Source: Verrucomicrobiota bacterium (lineage in GTDB: Bacteria; Verrucomicrobiota; Verrucomicrobiia; Limisphaerales; AV2). From it: a stretch of 5,793 nt of DNA. Numbering within the stretch: position 1 is the stretch's first letter; every line of letters starts with the position of its first letter. The stretch spans positions 1 through 5,793 of the forward strand of contig QHOP01000440.1 of NCBI GenBank assembly GCA_003219345.1, written 5' to 3'. Position numbers and translations under genes: made by a program. Shown piece after piece: positions 1-4,328 of the stretch. A model generated the notes under the pieces. That model ran no database searches and was not told where the DNA came from. It saw only the letters and a program-made list of their open reading frames with translations.

Positions 1-930
1 GAACGCGCAGGCAAAACGGTCGCTGCCACTGGTGGAATGCGCCTTCAATTTGCCGACGTGCTCCGCACGGGCACGAATTCCGTGACGATCACTTACGCGC
101 CGGAGAAAACGCGCGTCGAACTCCAGGCAAATACCGAGCTGACGCTCTCAGATTGGTCTAAAGGAAAACGCTTCGATTTGCGGCGGGGGAAACTCGCCGC
201 ATCCATTGCGCGACAACGCCCGCTGCGTCCGCTCCTCATTCGTACGCCACATGCCGAAGCGCGCGTCCTGGGAACTCGTTTCACGCTGGCCGTGACGACC
301 AACGCCACGCGGCTCGAAGTCGCGGATGGCAAAGTGCGCCTCAAGCGGCTAAGCGATGGAGAGGTCCGGGTGGGTGCGGGAAACTACGCCGTCGCGGCCC
401 CAGGCTACGAATTGGCCCAGCAACCGCTCACCGGCAGCATCCTACGCGAGTATTGGACCAATCTGCCCGGCACAAGGTGGTTTGATTTGATCACCTACAC
501 GAACTACCCCGACCGGCCGGATGGGTGGAGTTATCTAACAAACCTTTCGACCCTCGAAATGCCGCTGAATTGGGCGGACAATTACGGCGCGCGCTTGCGC
601 GGCTACGTTCACCCGGCCAAGACAGGGGACTACACCTTTTGGATTACCGCCAAGGATCACGCTTCGCTGTGGCTCAGTCCGGACGAGGACCCTGAAAACA
701 AGGTCCAGATGGCGAATTCGGAAGGCGCGGCGCCAAGGGATTGGCAAAGTGATGCCGCCCAGCAAACGACAGCGGTGCCGCTGACGGCAGGGAAAAGGTA
801 TTATTTTGAAGTGCTGCACAAGGCTGGCGTGGGTGATGATCATTTGGCCGTTGCTTGGCAACCGCCGGGAGGCACGCCCGAAGTGATTCCCGGGGAGTAT
901 CTCTCTCCGTTCAAACTCAAACCGAAGTAA
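1..930 (+). CDS. FecR domain-PA14 domain protein, 5'-truncated by window edge
   Basis: The frame is open from the first base, so the true start lies upstream; the ATG at 37 is internal to the domain. 309 codons are visible. Codons about 20-140 match the FecR periplasmic domain: a beta-rich stretch, then 'RTPHAEARVLGTRF' and 'TRLEVADGKVRL', the typical FecR core, ending in a 'VRVGAGNYAVA' strand. Codons about 145-305 read as a PA14 domain: 'GSILREYW' opening, 'RLRGYVHPAKTGDYTFWI', 'LWLSPDED', then 'AGKRYYFEVLHKAG' and 'LAVAWQPPGG' before the end. In FecR systems this domain receives a signal and controls an ECF sigma factor through an N-terminal inner-membrane segment; PA14 often binds glycans. 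No transmembrane segment is seen in the visible part, so it would lie upstream. The stop is 8 bases before the next start, which suggests co-transcription. Domain calls are confident; the regulatory role is inferred. Confidence 0.88.
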   Translation, partial: ERAGKTVAATGGMRLQFADVLRTGTNSVTITYAPEKTRVELQANTELTLSDWSKGKRFDLRRGKLAASIARQRPLRPLLIRTPHAEARVLGTRFTLAVTTNATRLEVADGKVRLKRLSDGEVRVGAGNYAVAAPGYELAQQPLTGSILREYWTNLPGTRWFDLITYTNYPDRPDGWSYLTNLSTLEMPLNWADNYGARLRGYVHPAKTGDYTFWITAKDHASLWLSPDEDPENKVQMANSEGAAPRDWQSDAAQQTTAVPLTAGKRYYFEVLHKAGVGDDHLAVAWQPPGGTPEVIPGEYLSPFKLKPK

Positions 931-938
931 AAGAAGCC

Positions 939-1808
939 ATGAAAACCAGTTTCAAATCCGAAATCCGAAATCCGAAATCCGAAATTGCCCACTCTTTTAC
1001 TCTCGTCGAACTGTTGGTCGTCGTCGCAATCATCGCGATCCTGGCGGCGCTGCTGTTGCCCGCTGTGGCCAGGGCCAAAGCCCAAGGAAAATCAATCTCC
1101 TGCCTCAGCAATCTGAGGCAGCTTCAGGTCGGCTGGCTCATGTATGTGCATGACAGCCATGACGCCCTTCCCCCCAATAACTCCGCCAAGAGCGGCTTCA
1201 TTCAGAGCGGCGTGAGCAATGCCTGGGGCAACTCGTGGGTGTGGGGCAACGCACAAAGGGACACCAACTCCGCTAACATCGAGCACGGAGTGCTCTTCCC
1301 CGAAGTCGGCTCACCTGCGGTCTATCGTTGTCCCGCCGATGGCTCAACCGTCATCGGCAGGCCCGACCTCCGCCGCTTCCGCAGCTATTCTGCAAGCTGG
1401 TGCTTGAACGTGCATATCAGGTCCGGTGACCTCCAAGAAAGCGGGAACGATTATCCCCTGAACCTGCGCAAATTCTCACAGATCGTGAAGCCACCGCCAA
1501 CGAAGACTCTCGTTTTCATTGACGAGCACGAGCAGAGCATCGGCGACGGCGTCTTTGGTGTCCCGGTCCCGTGGGCCGGCGGCGAATCGCAAACCGATAT
1601 AGAGCGACACAAGCAGTGGTGGGGCGCCAGCATGCCGGCGGACCGGCACAGCCAAGGCTGCAATCTCTCGTTCGCAGACGGCCATGTCGAACATTATCAC
1701 TGGTTGTCGCCGAAGAAGGGCATGTCGGAAGGCAACGTGCAGCGACCCGCCAATCCGCAAGACCTCAAAGACCTGGAGCGCCTCCAAGACCTGATTCCCA
1801 GGTGGTGA
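939..1808 (+). CDS. Prepilin-like protein with H-X9-DG C-terminal signature (DUF1559-like), copy 1
   Basis: A 289-residue protein. The ATG at 939 is chosen because the 19 residues after it lead straight to the prepilin motif. The frame is also open back to 855, but that part overlaps the FecR-PA14 gene and has no domain. Residues 20-41 are the type IV pilin/pseudopilin N-terminus (FTLVELL, then a hydrophobic helix ending ALLLP), with Glu at +5 of the mature protein. Residue -1 is Ser19 rather than Gly. Residues 237-248 are the H-X9-DG signature (His237, Asp247-Gly248) of prepilin-type processing-associated proteins. Cys55 (ISCLSN) and Cys131 (YRCPAD) are shared with the downstream paralogue and could form a disulfide. 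The family is greatly expanded in Planctomycetes and Verrucomicrobia; its role is not established, and export to the envelope with a helical N-terminal anchor is the safe inference. The ribosome site is weak (AGAAG only 2 bases before the ATG), so coupling to the upstream stop is plausible. Confidence 0.9.
   Translation: MKTSFKSEIRNPKSEIAHSFTLVELLVVVAIIAILAALLLPAVARAKAQGKSISCLSNLRQLQVGWLMYVHDSHDALPPNNSAKSGFIQSGVSNAWGNSWVWGNAQRDTNSANIEHGVLFPEVGSPAVYRCPADGSTVIGRPDLRRFRSYSASWCLNVHIRSGDLQESGNDYPLNLRKFSQIVKPPPTKTLVFIDEHEQSIGDGVFGVPVPWAGGESQTDIERHKQWWGASMPADRHSQGCNLSFADGHVEHYHWLSPKKGMSEGNVQRPANPQDLKDLERLQDLIPRW
954..985 (+). repeat. AAATCCG heptanucleotide microsatellite inside a coding leader
   Basis: Four perfect tandem copies of AAATCCG lie at 954-960, 961-967, 968-974 and 975-981, followed by a partial copy (AAAT) at 982-985. 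Because 7 is not a multiple of 3, the array cycles through all frames with a 21-base period and encodes KSEIRNP followed by KSEI. It forms most of the leader peptide of the prepilin-like gene, just before the cleavage site. On the other strand it reads as the 'FGFRISDFG' type of spurious translation often seen in annotations of related genomes (from memory, not checked). Gain or loss of a single unit would shift the frame between the ATG and the pilin motif; three units would preserve it. Confidence 0.95.
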
Positions 1809-1840
1809 GCTACGAATGAACCTCAACTACGAATTAACGA

Positions 1841-1846
1841 GAGAGG
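1841..1846 (+). promoter_or_regulatory. Ribosome binding site fixing the start of the second prepilin-like gene
   Basis: GAGAGG lies 9 bases before the ATG at 1856. The in-frame TTG at 1850 would leave only 3 bases after this site, so the ATG is preferred and the two extra N-terminal residues are dropped. Confidence 0.6.
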
Positions 1847-1855
1847 AAATTGCTT

Positions 1856-2683
1856 ATGAAATGTGACTTAACCCATGACCGGGCTTTCACCCTGATCGAA
1901 CTTTTGGTGGTTATCGCGATCATTGCCATTCTGGCCGGATTGCTTTTGCCGGCCCTGGCGAAAGCGAAGTCGAAAGCGCAGTCTATCTCTTGCCTCAACA
2001 ATCTTAAGCAACTACAGACGGCCTGGTTCATGTACGTGACAGAACACGACGACTGGCTGCCGCCCAGCATTTCATCCAACGGACGAAACGTTCTCGGTTC
2101 CTGGGTGCTGGGGAACGCCAAGCAGGATGTCACCACGAGCAATATCCAGGCGGGACTCCTGTGGGACTATTCTCGCGCAGCGGGGATTTACCGCTGCCCT
2201 GCGGACCGGTCCATAGTGCAATCGGACAAATCAGTGCGGCGCACGCGCAGTTACTCGATGAATTCCTGGCTGCGCAGCCAGGTAAACAATGACCCCAACG
2301 GGGGAGGAATCGTGTTGGGTAACCATTTGGCGCAACGACAAAAGTATGCTCAAATTCTCATCCCGGGACCGTCCGACGTCTTTGTGTTCATCGACGAGCA
2401 CGAGCAAAGCATCTACGACGGGGAGTTCCACGTGTCGCAGGCCAACCGATCCGATGGGCTCACGACGGACGGTACTTTGGACGGGGGTCCTCCGGACGGA
2501 TGGCTCAAGTTGCCAGCCGATCGACACAATCAGGGTGCGAACCTTTCCTTCGCCGACGGCCATGTGCAATTTCATCGTTGGCAAGCGCCGAAATCGTTCA
2601 AGTCCTACGGCCAGCTTGCCGCCCCAGGCGCGGATCTGCAGGATCTCCGCTACGTCCAATCGGTCATCCCACGCTTGCGGTGA
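1856..2683 (+). CDS. Prepilin-like protein with H-X9-DG C-terminal signature (DUF1559-like), copy 2
   Basis: A 275-residue paralogue of the protein encoded immediately upstream. Residues 11-32 give the pilin-type N-terminus (FTLIELLVVIAIIAILAG...), with Ala10 at -1 and Glu15 at +5. The leader is short (10 residues, with Lys2 and Arg9) and lacks the heptamer array of copy 1. Cys46 (ISCLNN) and Cys114 (YRCPAD) match the cysteines of copy 1. The H-X9-DG signature is His224 to Asp234-Gly235. Other blocks shared with copy 1 are 'SWVxGNA', 'RSYS', 'VFIDEHEQSI.DG', 'ADRHxQGxNLSFADGHV' and a C-terminal 'QDL...IPR'. The pair is therefore a local duplication that has since diverged widely between the blocks. 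The product is likely processed by a prepilin peptidase and held in the envelope; whether it forms a filament is unknown. It lies 47 bases after copy 1 and 72 bases before the hydrolase on the same strand. Confidence 0.92.
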   Translation: MKCDLTHDRAFTLIELLVVIAIIAILAGLLLPALAKAKSKAQSISCLNNLKQLQTAWFMYVTEHDDWLPPSISSNGRNVLGSWVLGNAKQDVTTSNIQAGLLWDYSRAAGIYRCPADRSIVQSDKSVRRTRSYSMNSWLRSQVNNDPNGGGIVLGNHLAQRQKYAQILIPGPSDVFVFIDEHEQSIYDGEFHVSQANRSDGLTTDGTLDGGPPDGWLKLPADRHNQGANLSFADGHVQFHRWQAPKSFKSYGQLAAPGADLQDLRYVQSVIPRLR

Positions 2684-2684
2684 T

Positions 2685-2689
2685 AGGAG
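2685..2689 (+). promoter_or_regulatory. Strong Shine-Dalgarno site AGGAG serving the short leader ORF
   Basis: AGGAG lies 7 bases before the ATG at 2697 and directly after the stop of the second prepilin-like gene. It is too far (66 bases) from the hydrolase ATG at 2756 to serve that start directly. The hydrolase start itself has only a weak GTGGA 10 bases upstream. Confidence 0.5.
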
Positions 2690-2696
2690 CGTAAGA

Positions 2697-2759
2697 ATGA
2701 ACACAGCGATCAGTGATCTTCATCGTTGCCTCAATCACCCGTGGAATTATCTCATATGA
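2697..2759 (+). CDS. Possible 20-residue leader ORF overlapping the hydrolase start
   Basis: An ATG with a well-placed AGGAG opens a 20-codon frame (begins MNTAISDLH, ends HPWNYLI). Its TGA overlaps the ATG of the secreted hydrolase as ATGA at 2756-2759, the classic translational-coupling arrangement. The peptide resembles no family I recognise and has no signal peptide, run of one regulatory amino acid or attenuator hairpin that I can see. It may act only to carry ribosomes to the next start, or may be chance. The call rests on the ribosome site and the overlap, not on homology. Confidence 0.35.
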   Translation: MNTAISDLHRCLNHPWNYLI

Positions 2760-4014
2760 AGACGAACTGGTTTCTCGCTACCGCCGCCGTTCTGTGGGGC
2801 GTTGCTGCAACTGCGCTTGGCCAATTCACCAGCCTGCATCGGTTCTTGGCGATTGACGTCAAGCCTGATCATACGATTTCACTCTCCCTCACCAGCGGTG
2901 TGCCGAGCACTTTAAGGAACTACTACGATTTGTTCCCAATCGAGGCATCCCAAAACCTCGTTGATTGGGAGCCATTGGTTACCTTGATGCGAACGAACCG
3001 TTCCACGAACGCCACGTTGTTCCTCGATTTGGCAGCGGCAAATCACGCCCTTCGCTTCTACAGGACAGCAACAAATCAATTGACGACACCGCTTCCGCCT
3101 CCGGACGGCCCATATCGCGTTGGCGTGTTCTCGCGATTACTCACTGACCCGTCACGCACCAATCGTTATGTCAAAACGAACAGTTCCTTCATGGTTTCCG
3201 TCTGGTATCCAGCCGAACCTGTGGCCGGCATACTCCCCGCGTTCCACACCGATCCCAATCTCTACAATCCCGGCGGCTGCATAAGTTCGAGCTCCTGTGG
3301 ACTGCGCAGCCACTCGATTCCCGGTGTCCCGGTGACAACTAACGAATCCAAATATCCACTCGTAATTTATGCGCACGGGCATTTAGGGACCCGCACCGAC
3401 AACACGAGAAAGGTTGAAAACCTCGTCAGCCATGGGTTCATCGTGCTGGCACTGGACCACATCAACTGCGGCGCGACGGTCTTCCCGGACGGAAGAATCT
3501 TTCATGGCATGGATGCGCCCAACCTCGGTACCAACGATGCCATAACCATGTCCATTGCCACCAAGATTTGGATCGTGTTGGTATTTTCGGCCATTCATTT
3601 GGCGGCGGAACTAGTGCTGCCGCGTGCGCTCAAGAACCGCGCATCAAAGCCGGACTGAGTCTCGACGGTGGGTTTGTTTTCTTCCCCATACCAGCCTTTG
3701 ATCGATCCTTCCTGTTTCTCAGCGGTGGTGACAGTGATGCCTTCATGCAGCCCTACCGCAATGCTTACCGGAATCTATTCGATCGGCTGACGGGCGACGC
3801 CTATTGGGTGCACATCAAGAACAGCACGCATTGCGACTTCACTGACACGCCGTGGTTCGACTCGCCGACGTCGACCACCGTCACCCGGCGCGCCCTCGTT
3901 CAGGATCTGTATGTTGTCTCCTTCTTCCGAAAATATCTGCGTGGAAAGGATGATCATTTTCTCGACGGCACTCCGCCCGCGTGGCCCGAGGTGAATGCGT
4001 TTCTGAAGAAATAG
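2756..4014 (+). pseudogene. Secreted alpha/beta hydrolase (PAF acetylhydrolase-like), frameshifted with apparent internal deletion
   Basis: The first frame (2756-3658) begins with a signal peptide (MKTNWF..., hydrophobic core, likely cut ALG/Q after residue 22). A small accessory domain follows at residues about 30-103 ('EASQNLVDWEPL' to 'LRFYRT'). Then the start of a platelet-activating-factor acetylhydrolase II-like fold: 'GPYRVGVFSRLLTDPSR', 'VSVWYPAEP', 'YPLVIYAHGHLG' (oxyanion loop), 'SHGFIVLALDH' and 'FPDGR'. From about 3555 the frame loses homology and ends uselessly at 3656-3658. The -1 frame resumes with 'DLDRVGIFGHSFGG' and runs to the TAG at 4012-4014. It carries the whole expected triad: Ser (codon 3595-3597), Asp in SLDGG (3664-3666) and His in THCDF (3829-3831). 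The D-x-x-FVLDxL helix usual before the nucleophile motif is missing. A family-typical enzyme would hydrolyse lipid or other esters outside the cytoplasm. No slippery heptamer is evident, so programmed frameshifting is unlikely. A sequencing or assembly error remains possible. Confidence 0.78.
3550..3567 (+). other. Probable frameshift/deletion junction in the hydrolase gene
   Basis: The last family-like residues in the first frame are around 'MSIATK' (to about 3565) and the first in the other frame are 'DLDRVG' (from about 3559). The two frames therefore meet within roughly 18 bases. Joining them leaves out the segment that normally separates these motifs, perhaps 25-45 residues by my recollection of the family. 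A deletion whose length is not a multiple of three explains both the missing segment and the frame change in one event. Confidence 0.55.
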
Positions 4015-4328
4015 TTCAACAAAACTGAGGACAAAAACACGGTTGCCAAAACTAAAGTAGAAAGGCGAGTGAGATGAGAATTCCACCATACATCACCAGA
4101 AATATTGTGTATCCTTCTCGCTCGCGAGGAAGGAGGGTTTTGTCGCGTGAAGATGCGCCCTTCCGAACCCGGTGGCATGCGCCGCCAAAAAACACTGCAG
4201 CCACGAGGCTAGGGACCAGCAGGAAAGAAGGTTCGGAATTCTTGAAAGACTTGGCCCCGTGCGATCGTGTACACGTTGGCGGCGCTCATTATTATCTGTT
4301 GGAGTTTGGAATAGAAGCAAAAGCCCTC
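4015..4328 (+). other. Long intergenic region without a convincing gene
   Basis: I see no protein family or RNA gene on either strand. It holds a weak hairpin followed by four T residues (4113-4141) and an AAGGAGG purine block (4130-4136) before a 21-codon frame starting with GTG at 4147. A stop-free stretch in the frame of the downstream Calx-beta gene begins at 4056, with a possible ATG at 4074. No clear sigma-70 -35/-10 pair could be placed. The promoter for the Calx-beta gene presumably lies here, because the gap is much longer than the others in the window. Confidence 0.6.
4113..4141 (+). terminator. Weak terminator-like hairpin
   Basis: CCTTC (4113-4117) pairs with GAAGG (4129-4133) and TCG (4118-4120) with CGA (4125-4127). 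There is a 4-base loop and one bulged G (4128). AGGG and then only four T (4138-4141) follow. It sits about 100 bases after the hydrolase stop. The short T run and the gap between stem and T run make factor-independent termination doubtful. Confidence 0.25.

Noticed and set aside
93..344. Minus-strand ORF over the FecR region
   Set aside because: It is antisense to a clear FecR domain, Arg/Ser-rich and of low complexity, with no motif; a shadow of the real gene.
855..938. Upstream extension of the first prepilin-like gene
   Set aside because: These 28 codons overlap the end of the PA14 domain in another frame, and the pilin leader begins naturally at the ATG at 939.
954..985. CRISPR or iteron reading of the AAATCCG array
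   Set aside because: The units are 7 bases with no spacers, lie inside a coding region and are not accompanied by cas or replication genes; a microsatellite explains them.
3550..3570. Programmed -1 ribosomal frameshift in the hydrolase
   Set aside because: No X-XXY-YYZ slippery heptamer or clear downstream pseudoknot is seen, and a conserved segment of the enzyme is missing at the junction, which frameshifting would not restore.
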